A DNA stretch of 64,000 bases. It comes from JAJTHB01 sp033763775 (lineage in GTDB: Bacteria; Pseudomonadota; Alphaproteobacteria; Rickettsiales; SXRF01). Shown piece after piece: positions 49,442 through 58,000 of the stretch (position 1 is the stretch's first letter; each line of letters begins with the position of its first letter). The stretch spans positions 1-64,000 of the forward strand of contig JANRJW010000008.1 of assembly GCA_033763775.1 (NCBI GenBank). Direction: 5' to 3'. The translations under genes and the position numbers were made by a program. The notes under the pieces are model-generated. The model saw only the letters and a list, made by a program, of their open reading frames with translations. It did not search any database and was not told where the DNA came from.

Positions 49442-50404
49442 ATGCCTAAGCCAATCAAAACCCACAAAATCTCACTCGCGCTTCAGGGCGGCGGTGCGCA
49501 CGCGGCGTTCAGCTGGGGCGTGATCGACCAGCTGCTGCAGAACGAGAGCACCGAGATTGAGGCCATCAGCGCCACGAGTGGCGGCGCGATGCTCGCGGTG
49601 GTGATGGCGCAGGGCATGATGGAAGGCGGGCGCGAGGGTGCGCGCGATGCGCTGCTCAAATTCTGGCGCAAAGCCAATATCGCCGCCGGTCTGCTGCCCA
49701 TTCGCACCACCATTGCTGATAAATTTTTAGGCAATGTCGGGCTTGATCTTTCGCCCTCCACGGTGGCGCTGGACATGCTGACTAAAATGTTCTCGCCCTA
49801 CCAGTTCAACCTGTTTGATATCAACCCGATGAAAAGCATCATCGAGGAGATGGTTGATTTTAAGGTGCTGAATAAAAAAAGTCCGCTCGCGCTTTACATC
49901 AACACCACCCACGCGCGCACCGGCAAAAGCCGCATTTTCGACCATAGCGAAATCTCGCTGGATGCAGTGATGGCCTCCTCTTGCCTTCCTTATATTTTCC
50001 GTACCGTGGAGATTGAGGGCGAGCCGTATTGGGATGGCAGCTTTTCCGCCTGCCCTGCCCTCGCCCCGCTGGTGGGCAGCGGGCGCGATATTGTGCTGGT
50101 AGAAGTTCATCCACATTATGTGGAGGAGATTCCTACCGCTGCGGCGGATATTCTCGATCGTATGACCGAGATCAGCTTCACCGCCGCCCAGCTTTCAGAA
50201 ATGCGCGCGATTGAGCAATATAATAACATGATTGAAAGCGGCGTGCTGAAGCAGAAACCAATCACCATACACCGCGTCGAAGCGCAGGACATTCTGCTTG
50301 GGCTTGGCCGCTCGAGCAAACTGAATCTCGAATGGAGCTTCCTTATGTACCTCCATGATACTGGCATTCAGGCGGCAACTGACTGGCTTGAAAAAAGACG
50401 ATGA
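49442..50404 (+). CDS. Patatin-like phospholipase
   Basis: 320 residues. Oxyanion-hole motif SLALQGGGAHAAFSWGV, nucleophile motif SATSGGAM (Ser in xTSGG, with Ala replacing the usual first Gly), and the Asp in EPYWDGSFSACPAL (DG-x). It is a Ser/Asp acyl hydrolase acting on lipids or CoA thioesters; no signal peptide, so cytoplasmic. The next gene overlaps it by 4 nt. Confidence 0.9.
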   Translation: MPKPIKTHKISLALQGGGAHAAFSWGVIDQLLQNESTEIEAISATSGGAMLAVVMAQGMMEGGREGARDALLKFWRKANIAAGLLPIRTTIADKFLGNVGLDLSPSTVALDMLTKMFSPYQFNLFDINPMKSIIEEMVDFKVLNKKSPLALYINTTHARTGKSRIFDHSEISLDAVMASSCLPYIFRTVEIEGEPYWDGSFSACPALAPLVGSGRDIVLVEVHPHYVEEIPTAAADILDRMTEISFTAAQLSEMRAIEQYNNMIESGVLKQKPITIHRVEAQDILLGLGRSSKLNLEWSFLMYLHDTGIQAATDWLEKRR

Positions 50405-51012
50405 ATAACCCGTGGAATGATTCGGATGATCCTCTGGATCGTCCTGCGCTGACCCCAGAGCTTGCAGCGCAGATTAAGAAATGGGCATCACAGCCTCTGA
50501 GCGCAGAAGGTCAGCAGGTGCTTGCAGCAAAACTTGCTGGCGTAGCAAAAGAACAGGAAGACAAGAAAAAAATCCCTCGCCTGAGTCTTACAGAAAATAA
50601 AGCGCGGCTCTTTATCGCCGCCGATGCGAATGAAACAGACGGCGATTTAATCCGTGAATTCAAACAGTGGCTGGATGGTTTTGCCTCTGCCCCTCTTACT
50701 GATGCAGCGGTAAGAAAAGAGCTGGTGCGGGGCTTTGCTGAGATTATCACAGCGCTCGATCAGGACAACCACCCGCTAGCACAAGCCCAAGTCGAGATGC
50801 GGGCGAGCGACCGCGCGGTGCTTGATCTTCGCGACCGCATCATGGCGTTGCCAGCTGTCGCAGCGTCAAATTTTCCAAAAGAAACCGCCAATGGGCTAAC
50901 GGGACAAATCATCCGCCCTGCCATTGTTGCTGCTGGTAGGCTGGGCATTGCCAGACCCAGCATCACCAAAGATTTGTTTATGCGGGAAACACAAAGCGCC
51001 GGACGCTACTGA
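50401..51012 (+). CDS. Unknown protein translationally coupled to the patatin
   Basis: 203 residues, soluble, helical, with a charged middle (AKEQEDKKKIPRLSLTENKA) and a C-terminal segment (IIRPAIVAAGRLGIARPSIT). I do not recognise the family. The ATG overlaps the patatin stop (ATGA), so the two are made together and may form a unit. It overlaps the end of the opposite-strand gene by a few nt. Confidence 0.7.
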   Translation: MNNPWNDSDDPLDRPALTPELAAQIKKWASQPLSAEGQQVLAAKLAGVAKEQEDKKKIPRLSLTENKARLFIAADANETDGDLIREFKQWLDGFASAPLTDAAVRKELVRGFAEIITALDQDNHPLAQAQVEMRASDRAVLDLRDRIMALPAVAASNFPKETANGLTGQIIRPAIVAAGRLGIARPSITKDLFMRETQSAGRY

Positions 51013-51620
51013 CCCGTCAGAATCTCGCGCATCGCACCCATGTCTTTCACCTTATCCAGCTCACCGGGTTTTGGCACTAGACGCAGTTCCAGTTTGCATA
51101 CCGCATCCTTAAGCAGCGCTTCTTCCTGTTCATAGACAGTATTGCCGCTGCAAACACCTTTCACCGTGTAGCGCATGTTCAGCGCCACGCCGCTGGCGTG
51201 CGAAATACCATCCGCCCAGCCATCATTCTCAAAGCTTACGTTAGCAGCGCCATCGTCTGCCAGCGCAAAGCTGGTGATGCGCCCTTCGTACATGTAGTCG
51301 CTCAGTGGATAGAGCACATTATCGATAAAGGGGATGAACGTGTCTTTGGTGAAATCCTGGATAAGCGGTGGGTTTTCGCGGCCGAGCACAGTCTGGATGG
51401 TGATGAAAGAAATCTCGAGGCGAACCTTAGCATCCGGCGCAAGGAATATGCCCAGCGCTGCGCCAATTTTCGCGCGGTCTTTGCTCGCCACCGCCTCGCC
51501 AAACGCAGCCAGCGAACGTTCGGCGGCGCGCTTTTTGACCACCGGCGGATACGCCATAAAATAATATGCTGCGCCTGCAACCAGCGTGAATACCAGTAGC
51601 AACACCGTGAGATATTTCAT
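51006..51620 (-). CDS. Unknown membrane-anchored protein
   Basis: 204 residues with an N-terminal anchor (YLTVLLLVFTLVAGAAYYFM) and a soluble periplasmic domain (PDAKVRLEISFITIQTVLGR, SDYMYEGRITSFALADDGAA). Two Cys (VKGVCSG and DAVCKLE) may pair. I do not recognise the family; it could be an NTF2-like fold. It overlaps the asparaginase stop by 4 nt. Confidence 0.68.
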   Translation of the reverse strand: MKYLTVLLLVFTLVAGAAYYFMAYPPVVKKRAAERSLAAFGEAVASKDRAKIGAALGIFLAPDAKVRLEISFITIQTVLGRENPPLIQDFTKDTFIPFIDNVLYPLSDYMYEGRITSFALADDGAANVSFENDGWADGISHASGVALNMRYTVKGVCSGNTVYEQEEALLKDAVCKLELRLVPKPGELDKVKDMGAMREILTGQ

Positions 51621-52138
51621 ATTTCTGTCTCCTCAAAGCGCATGGTCTGCCTGTTTTTGCGAAAATGGCCGGGCGCAAAAAAACGCTGGTGCATCACCAC
51701 ATGCACCCCCGGCTTCAGCTGCTCTATCGTTTCGACAGCGAAACGAAGATTATCATAAGCATCACTGGCGCGCCCATTGGCCAGCGGCATCATCGAGCCG
51801 GTGAGAATCACGGTTTTACCTGTGCCCTGCATTTGTTTCGCAAGTTCTGCCGCCGTTTGTGCCATACGATCGGTGCCGTGGGTGACAATGATATGCTGCG
51901 CGCGGCGCTGCTTGATAAAGACCGATAGTGCATAAATCTCCACCTCGGTGAAATTTTTGCTGTCTTTCATCATCCACTGAAAAAAGCGGCAGTCCGGCGC
52001 ATAGCCAAGCTCCTCCATCGCCATCGGCACCAGGCTATCCTTCAGCACAATCGCATTTTTGGGCGGATGCTGAGGATCCGGATAGGCCTCCGCGTCAATC
52101 GTGCCGCCGGTCATGATGAAGAGAATATCTTTGGTCAT
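51617..52138 (-). CDS. One-domain type I L-asparaginase-like protein
   Basis: 173 residues from MTKDILFIMTGGTIDAEAYP, about half the usual 330. The N-terminal catalytic domain is complete: GGTID (nucleophile Thr), THGTDRMAQTAAELA (second Thr-Asp) and ILTGSMMPLANGRASDAYDN. The C-terminal domain is missing, and the gene ends cleanly. An ATG four codons earlier lies in a palindromic repeat. Asparagine hydrolysis is possible, but short relatives have not been proven to share it. Confidence 0.8.
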   Translation of the reverse strand: MTKDILFIMTGGTIDAEAYPDPQHPPKNAIVLKDSLVPMAMEELGYAPDCRFFQWMMKDSKNFTEVEIYALSVFIKQRRAQHIIVTHGTDRMAQTAAELAKQMQGTGKTVILTGSMMPLANGRASDAYDNLRFAVETIEQLKPGVHVVMHQRFFAPGHFRKNRQTMRFEETEI

Positions 52139-52144
52139 AATTTC

Positions 52145-52220
52145 TGTCATCTTGAGCGAGCACAGCGAGTCGAAAGATCTTTTAAAAGCATCAGATCCCT
52201 CGGCTACGCTCGGGATGACA
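52145..52220. repeat. Palindromic repeat, GTCATCTTGAGCGAGC family (copy 4)
   Basis: Left arm GTCATCTTGAGCGAGCACAG, right arm CGGCTACGCTCGGGATGACA, core AAGATCTTTTAAAAGCATCA. It lies between the glutaryl-CoA dehydrogenase and asparaginase genes. Confidence 0.8.
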
Positions 52221-52221
52221 C

Positions 52222-53397
52222 CTACTCACTTTTAAACGCCTGAAGTCCGGTAATCGCGCGCCCTAAAATCAGCGCGTGGATATCATGCGTGCCTTCATAG
52301 GTGTTCACGCTTTCCAGATTCATCACATGGCGGATGACGTGATACTCATCGGCGATGCCGTTGCCGCCATGCATATCACGCGCCACGCGCGCCATTTCCA
52401 GCGCTTTACCCGCGGAGTTGCGCTTGATGATCGAGATCATATCGGGGTGCCATCTGTCCTCGTCAATCAGCCGCCCAACGCGCAGGCAGGCCTGCAGGCC
52501 GAGTGCGATCTCCACCAGCATATCGGCCAGTTTTTTCTGGATGAGCTGGTTGGCGGCGAGCGGTTTTCCGAATTGCTTGCGATCCATCACATAGTTGCGC
52601 GCTGCCTCGTAGCAGAACTCCGCCGCGCCCAGCGCCCCCCAGCCAATGCCATAGCGCGCTTTGTTGAGGCAGGAAAATGGGCCTTTCAGACCTTTCACGT
52701 CGGGCAAGATATTATCTAGCGGCACGAACACATCCTGCATCGAGATCATGCCGGTGATCGACGCGCGAAGCGACATCTTGCCTTCGATTTTCGGCGCGGT
52801 GAGGCCTTTCATATTTTTTTCCAGAATAAAGCCGCGAATCTCCCCGTCCAGCTTTGCCCAGATGATAAAAATATCGGCAATCGGCGAATTGGTAATCCAG
52901 TTTTTCGCGCCGTTTAAGATGAAGCCGCCATCCACCTTTTTCGCATTCGTCACCATGCTGGAAGGGTCGGAGCCGTGGTCGGGCTCGGTGAGGCCAAAAC
53001 AGCCGATCAGCTCGCCGGTTGCCAGTTTTGGCAGATATTTATCTTTCTGCGCCTGCGTGCCAAACGTGTAAATCGGGTGCATGACCAGCGAAGACTGCAC
53101 CGAAAGCGCCGAGCGATAGCCGGAATCCACCCACTCCACCTCGCGGCAGATCAGCCCCATCGCCACATGGCTCACACCCGCACAGCCATAGCCTTTAATC
53201 GTGGAGCCAAACAGCCCGAGTGCGCCCATCTCGCGCATGATGGCGGGGTCGAAATGCTCGTGGCGGCTGGCTTCCAGTACACGCGGCATCAGCTTATCAC
53301 GCGCATAGCCACGCGCCGTATCGCGCACCATGCGCTCTTCGTCGGTCAGCTGGGATTCAAGGTCGAAAGGGTCGAAGGGATTGAGGTTTTTCAGCAT
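52222..53397 (-). CDS. gcdH: Glutaryl-CoA dehydrogenase (acyl-CoA dehydrogenase family)
   Basis: 391 residues. FAD/substrate motifs: IGCFGLTEPDHGSDPSSM, GAKNWITNSPIADIFIIWAK and RDMHGGNGIADEYHVIRHV. The catalytic Glu is in SVNTYEGTHDIHALILGRAI, a glutaryl-CoA dehydrogenase-like ending, and the GYRSALSVQSSLVM region holds the Arg that binds the glutaryl carboxylate. It oxidises and decarboxylates glutaryl-CoA to crotonyl-CoA in Lys/Trp breakdown. The tryptophanase and enoyl-CoA hydratase elsewhere fit amino-acid catabolism. Confidence 0.92.
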   Translation of the reverse strand: MLKNLNPFDPFDLESQLTDEERMVRDTARGYARDKLMPRVLEASRHEHFDPAIMREMGALGLFGSTIKGYGCAGVSHVAMGLICREVEWVDSGYRSALSVQSSLVMHPIYTFGTQAQKDKYLPKLATGELIGCFGLTEPDHGSDPSSMVTNAKKVDGGFILNGAKNWITNSPIADIFIIWAKLDGEIRGFILEKNMKGLTAPKIEGKMSLRASITGMISMQDVFVPLDNILPDVKGLKGPFSCLNKARYGIGWGALGAAEFCYEAARNYVMDRKQFGKPLAANQLIQKKLADMLVEIALGLQACLRVGRLIDEDRWHPDMISIIKRNSAGKALEMARVARDMHGGNGIADEYHVIRHVMNLESVNTYEGTHDIHALILGRAITGLQAFKSE

Positions 53398-53410
53398 GTC
53401 ATCTGTTTTA

Positions 53411-53558
53411 CGTCATCCTGAGGATTTTGTCAGCAGACAAAATCCGTGAGGATCCATTTTAAAATGTCAGCAGACATTTTAAACGCAAAAAGTCTGCTGA
53501 CTTTTTGCTATGCTGGATCCCGGAAAATTTTGCTGCTGCAAAATTTTCCGGGATGACG
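53411..53558. repeat. Composite nested-hairpin repeat (copy 4)
   Basis: The clearest copy: GGATTTTGTC-AGCA-GACAAAATCC, AAAATGTC-AGCA-GACATTTT, GCAAAAAGTC-TGCT-GACTTTTTGC and AAAATTTTGC-TGCT-GCAAAATTTT in a row between GTCATCCTGAG and CCGGGATGACG arms. Confidence 0.88.
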
Positions 53559-53560
53559 GC

Positions 53561-53797
53561 TCACACTAACAAATTCAAAATCGTACCGCGATCCCACGTC
53601 GAACCCTGACGCAGCGCCGCCACAGCGCTACGGATCAGTGTCGCCAGCGACTCTTCGGCGGGGATGATGTTGAGGCTCGCACGCTTTGGAACTGGAACCG
53701 GCGCTTCACGCTCGCTTTGCTGCGATCGGCGCTGGGTGGATGGCTTCACGCCTCCAGAACTGGCGCCAATGCGGCTTGGATTGATGTTGATAGTCAT
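53561..53797 (-). CDS. Small hypothetical protein between repeats
   Basis: 78 residues: a Ser/Arg/Pro-rich, probably disordered first half (NPSRIGASSGGVKPSTQRRS) and a short helical C-terminus (LATLIRSAVAALRQGSTWDR). I do not recognise the family. It is flanked by a composite repeat and a TTGCTAG tandem repeat, and no ribosome site is visible. Confidence 0.45.
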   Translation of the reverse strand: MTININPSRIGASSGGVKPSTQRRSQQSEREAPVPVPKRASLNIIPAEESLATLIRSAVAALRQGSTWDRGTILNLLV

Positions 53798-53805
53798 AAG
53801 CTTGG

Positions 53806-53880
53806 TTGCTAGTTGCTAGTTGCTAGTTGTTAGTGGTCAACTATAAACCAGCAACCAGCAACTCTCAACCAGCAACTTAT
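53806..53880. repeat. TTGCTAG / CCAGCAA tandem repeat
   Basis: GTTGCTAGTTGCTAGTTGCT followed by CCAGCAACCAGCAAC, giving loosely inverted 7-bp tandem arms. It lies 2 nt before trhO. Confidence 0.7.
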
Positions 53881-53882
53881 TT

Positions 53883-54761
53883 ATGTTTCTCGTCGCCGCT
53901 TTTTATCATTTTTTTGATTTTCCGGATTTTCGTGCCCATCAGCAGCCGCTGCTTTCACTGCTGAAATCGCAGGGCATCAAAGGCTCGATATTAATTGCGG
54001 ATGAAGGCTTCAACGGCACGATCTCCGGCACCCAGCCGGCCGTGCACGCGGTGCTCGAGCGCCTCAAACACATCGGCGGTGCGTTTGAGCATAAGGAAAG
54101 TTTTTTTGAGAAGCAGCCTTTTGGCAAAGCGAAAGTAAGGCTTAAAAAGGAGCTGATTTCGCTTGGTGAAGCCGCTTTCGTTCGTCATCCCCGCTTCGTG
54201 CGGGGATCTAAGGCCGCAGAGCTTGATGGCTCAGGATCCCCGCTCAAGGCGGGGGTGACAGTGGGTGATTATGTTGAACCGAAAGACTGGAACGCGCTGA
54301 TTAGCGACCCCGATACCATCGTGCTTGATACACGCAATAGTTACGAGACGTATCTTGGAACATTCGCGCGCGCGATAGACCCAAACACCAGAAACTTCAA
54401 AGAGCTACCGGCATTTGTTCGCGAAACACTGCAGGACAAGAAAGATAAAAAAATTGCCACCTTCTGCACCGGCGGCATTCGCTGCGAAAAATTCACCGCG
54501 TGGATGAAAGCCGAAGGTTTTGAAAACGTGTATCACTTAAAAGGCGGCATCCTGAAATATCTGGAAGAAATTCCAAGAGAAGAAAGTTTGTGGAACGGCG
54601 AGTGCTACGTCTTTGATGAGCGCGTGGCGGTCGGCCATGGGCTTGCGCCATCGCAGACCGCGAGCTCCTGCACCGCCTGCGGCCATACGCTCAAAGAACA
54701 AGATCATCGTTCTCCCTTATATAAGGAGAATGAATCATGTCCACATTGCATTGCGCGCTGA
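53883..54761 (+). CDS. trhO: tRNA uridine hydroxylase TrhO (rhodanese family, with repeat insert)
   Basis: 292 residues, UPF0176/YceA family. N-terminal acylphosphatase-like domain (GIKGSILIADEGFNGTISGT) and rhodanese domain with catalytic Cys in ATFCTGGIRCEKFTAWM. It makes 5-hydroxyuridine at tRNA position 34 using O2. Residues about 100-126 (FVRHPRFVRGSKAAELDGSG and following) are encoded by a GTCATCCCCGC-type palindrome and break the linker just before VGDYVEPKDWN. The C-terminal CxxC pairs (CTACG, CPHC) are present. Confidence 0.93.
   Translation: MFLVAAFYHFFDFPDFRAHQQPLLSLLKSQGIKGSILIADEGFNGTISGTQPAVHAVLERLKHIGGAFEHKESFFEKQPFGKAKVRLKKELISLGEAAFVRHPRFVRGSKAAELDGSGSPLKAGVTVGDYVEPKDWNALISDPDTIVLDTRNSYETYLGTFARAIDPNTRNFKELPAFVRETLQDKKDKKIATFCTGGIRCEKFTAWMKAEGFENVYHLKGGILKYLEEIPREESLWNGECYVFDERVAVGHGLAPSQTASSCTACGHTLKEQDHRSPLYKENESCPHCIAR
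54181..54260. repeat. GTCATCCCCGC...GCGGGGGTGACA palindrome inside trhO
   Basis: Arms GTCATCCCCGCTTCGTGCGG and GGATCCCCGCTCAAGGCGGG, related to the repeat at 46117 but translated in frame. Confidence 0.85.
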
Positions 54762-55038
54762 CTTCACCGACTTATCCCAAGCCTGTAATTTTTTATTGCT
54801 GATTTCTAAAGCACTTGGCGAATTATCCCCAACTTTCACAGGCATTACTATCCCCAGCACCACAGCATCTAGCGGCGAAAACCATGTCAACCACAATATG
54901 TAGTTGCATCGCATTTTTTTCATGGTTATGGTGATAGTCCTTCAAAGCAATCTGGAATGTGTGCACAACAACGTCAGCAGCTCTCGCTTTGAAGCAAAAA
55001 ACATATTAAAATCATCGGATATAGGGAGATCCACCACC

Positions 55039-58000
55039 ATGCGTATTGAGCGCCACTATCTGAAGCCAAAAGAAAATGCCTACGATGCCATCACCTTCCG
55101 TAAAACCGATGTGGTGATGAAAAATCCTGATGGCTCGCTGGTGTTTGAATGCCGCGGCGTGGAGGTGCCGGAGCATTGGTCGCAGGTGGCTTCTGATGTG
55201 CTCGCGCAGAAATATTTTCGCAAAGCAGGCGTGGCCGCCAAGCTCAAAAAGGTGGAAGAAAATGCCGTGCCAAGCTGGCTGTGGCGCAGCGTGCCGGATG
55301 AGGCGGCGCTTGCCAAACTGCCGGAAAAAGAACGTTTCGTGGGCGAAACAAGCTCCAAGCAGGTGTTTGATCGTCTTGCTGGTGCATGGACATACTGGGG
55401 CTGGAAAGGCGGCTATTTTGATACGGAAGCGGATGCCAAAAGCTTCCATGACGAGCTGCGCTACATGCTGGCAATGCAGATTGCCGCGCCTAATTCGCCA
55501 CAATGGTTCAACACTGGGCTGCACTGGGCGTATGGTATTGATGGCCCGTCGCAGGGGCATTTTTATGTCGATCCCGAAACCGGCAAGCTCAGCAAATCAA
55601 AAAGCGCCTATGAGCGCCCGCAGCCACACGCCTGCTTCATCCAGAGCATTAAAGATGATCTGGTGAATGATGGCGGCATCATGGATCTATGGGAGCGCGA
55701 GGCGCGCCTGTTTAAATATGGCTCTGGTACTGGTTCGAACTTCTCCGACCTTCGCGGCAGCGGCGAATCGCTCTCCGGCGGCGGAAAGTCTTCTGGCCTG
55801 ATGAGCTTCCTGAAAATTGGCGACCGTGCGGCGGGCGCCATCAAATCCGGCGGCACCACTCGCCGCGCCGCCAAAATGGTGGTGGTGGATATTGACCACC
55901 CGGATGTGGAAGAATTCATCAATTGGAAAGTGATTGAAGAGCAGAAGGTCGCAGCACTCGTCACCGGCTCTAAAATCTGCCGCAGGCACCTCAAGGCCGT
56001 GATGGCCGCCTGCCAGCAAGGCAGTGGTGATGGCCGCTTCAGCCCGTCCGATAACCCGGCGCTGAAGAAAGCAATGCGCGAAGCGATCAAAGCGCAGGTG
56101 CCGGATAATTATGTGCAGCGCGTGGTGCAATTCGCCAAGCAAGGCTATAGCGAGCTGGAATTTGAAGAATATGATACAGACTGGGATTCCGAGGCATACC
56201 GCACGGTGTCCGGCCAGAATTCGAACAACTCGATTCGCGTCACCAATGAATTTTTAGAAGCGGTGGAGCAGGACAAGCCCTGGCACCTGCTGAACCGCAA
56301 GAACGGCGAAGTTGCCAAAGAAATTTCCGCGCGCGATCTGTGGGAGCAGGTCTCCTACGCGGCGTGGGCATGCGCGGATCCCGGCATCCAGTATGATACC
56401 ACCATCAATGAATGGCATACCTGCCCGCAGTCAGGCCGCATCCGCGCCTCGAACCCCTGCTCGGAATACATGTTCCTCGATGATACGGCGTGCAACCTCG
56501 CCTCCATCAATCTGCTGAAATTCCGCACGTCAGGCGGCACGTTTGATACCAAGGCGTATGAACATGCCGTGCGGCTGTGGACGGTGGTGCTGGAAATTTC
56601 GGTGGCCATGGCGCAGTTTCCTTCCAAAGAAATTGCACAGCGCTCCTATGAGTTCCGCACGCTCGGCCTTGGCTATGCGAATATCGGCGGTCTGCTCATG
56701 GCCAGCGGTATTGCTTATGATTCCGAGGAAGGCCGCGCACTGACGGGTGCTTTGTCTGCCATTCTCACCGGCGTTTCTTATGCCACCTCGGCGGAAATGG
56801 CCAAGGAACTTGGCGCCTTTGACGGCTATGAAAAAAACAAGCGCGACATGATGCGTGTGATGAAAAACCATCGCCGCGCCGCGCTTGGCGAGAGCAGTGG
56901 TTATGAGGAGCTTTCCATTCTTCCCACCCCGCTGGATACCCAGAACCTGCCGGATAAATCGCTGGCAAAATCTGCGAAAAAAGCGTGGGACACTGCCATC
57001 ATGCTCGGAGAGAAATATGGCTTCCGTAACGCGCAGGCCACCTGCATTGCGCCCACCGGCACCATTGGCCTTGTCATGGACTGCGATACCACCGGCATTG
57101 AGCCGGACTTCGCGCTGGTGAAGTTTAAAAAACTCGCCGGCGGTGGTTATTTCAAAATCATCAATCAGCAGGTGCCTGAGGCGCTGAAAACGCTGGGCTA
57201 CAACGCTAAGCAGATTGCCGATATCACTGATTACGCGGTTGGCCGCGGCACCTTGAAAGACGCGCCAGGTGTAAACCATGCAGCCTTACGCGCCAAAGGT
57301 TTTGGCGACGAGGAGCTGGCGAAAGTTGAAAAAGCGCTCGCCTCAGCGTTTGATATCAAGTTTGTGTTTAACCAGTGGACACTCGGTGAGGCTTTCTGCA
57401 AACAAAAGCTCGGCTTTACCGATGCGCAGCTGGCAAGCCCCGGCTTTGATATGCTCGCCGCGCTTGGTTTCCTCAAGGCTGATATTGACGCAGCGAATGA
57501 CTATTGCTGCGGCACCATGACCGTAGAAGGCGCACCTTCCTTAAAGAAAGAGCATCTCGCGGTGTTTGATTGCGCGAACCCCTGCGGTAAAAAAGGAAAG
57601 CGCTTCCTTTCCAGCCAAAGCCACATCCTGATGATGGCGGCGGCGCAGCCTTTTATCTCCGGCGCGATTTCCAAAACCATCAATATGCCGAATTCGGCCA
57701 CTGTCGAAGAATGCAAGGAAGCCTATATGATGTCGTGGAAGCTTGGCCTGAAAGCCAACGCGCTCTACCGCGATGGCTCGAAGCTTTCGCAGCCGCTTTC
57801 GAGCTCGCTGGTGAGCGATCTGGGGGCGGATGATGAGGACGATGCTCAGGAAACTGCCCGCGCCAGCCGCCAGCCGCAGATTGTGGCAGAGCGTATTGTT
57901 GAGCGGTTAGTTGAGCGTATCGTTCATGCCTCTGAGCGCCGCAAGCTGCCGGAGCGCCGCAAAGGCTACACCCAGAAAGCCTCCGTGGGTGGCCATAAAG

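Noticed and set aside
54735..54923. 62-codon minus-strand frame between trhO and nrdJ with a hydrophobic start
   Set aside because: No ribosome site, overlap with the trhO end, and no recognisable family; kept only as a weak possibility.
54762..55038. A cobalamin riboswitch in front of nrdJ
   Set aside because: I could not find a B12-box-like sequence or the expected long structured leader; a covariance-model scan would be decisive.
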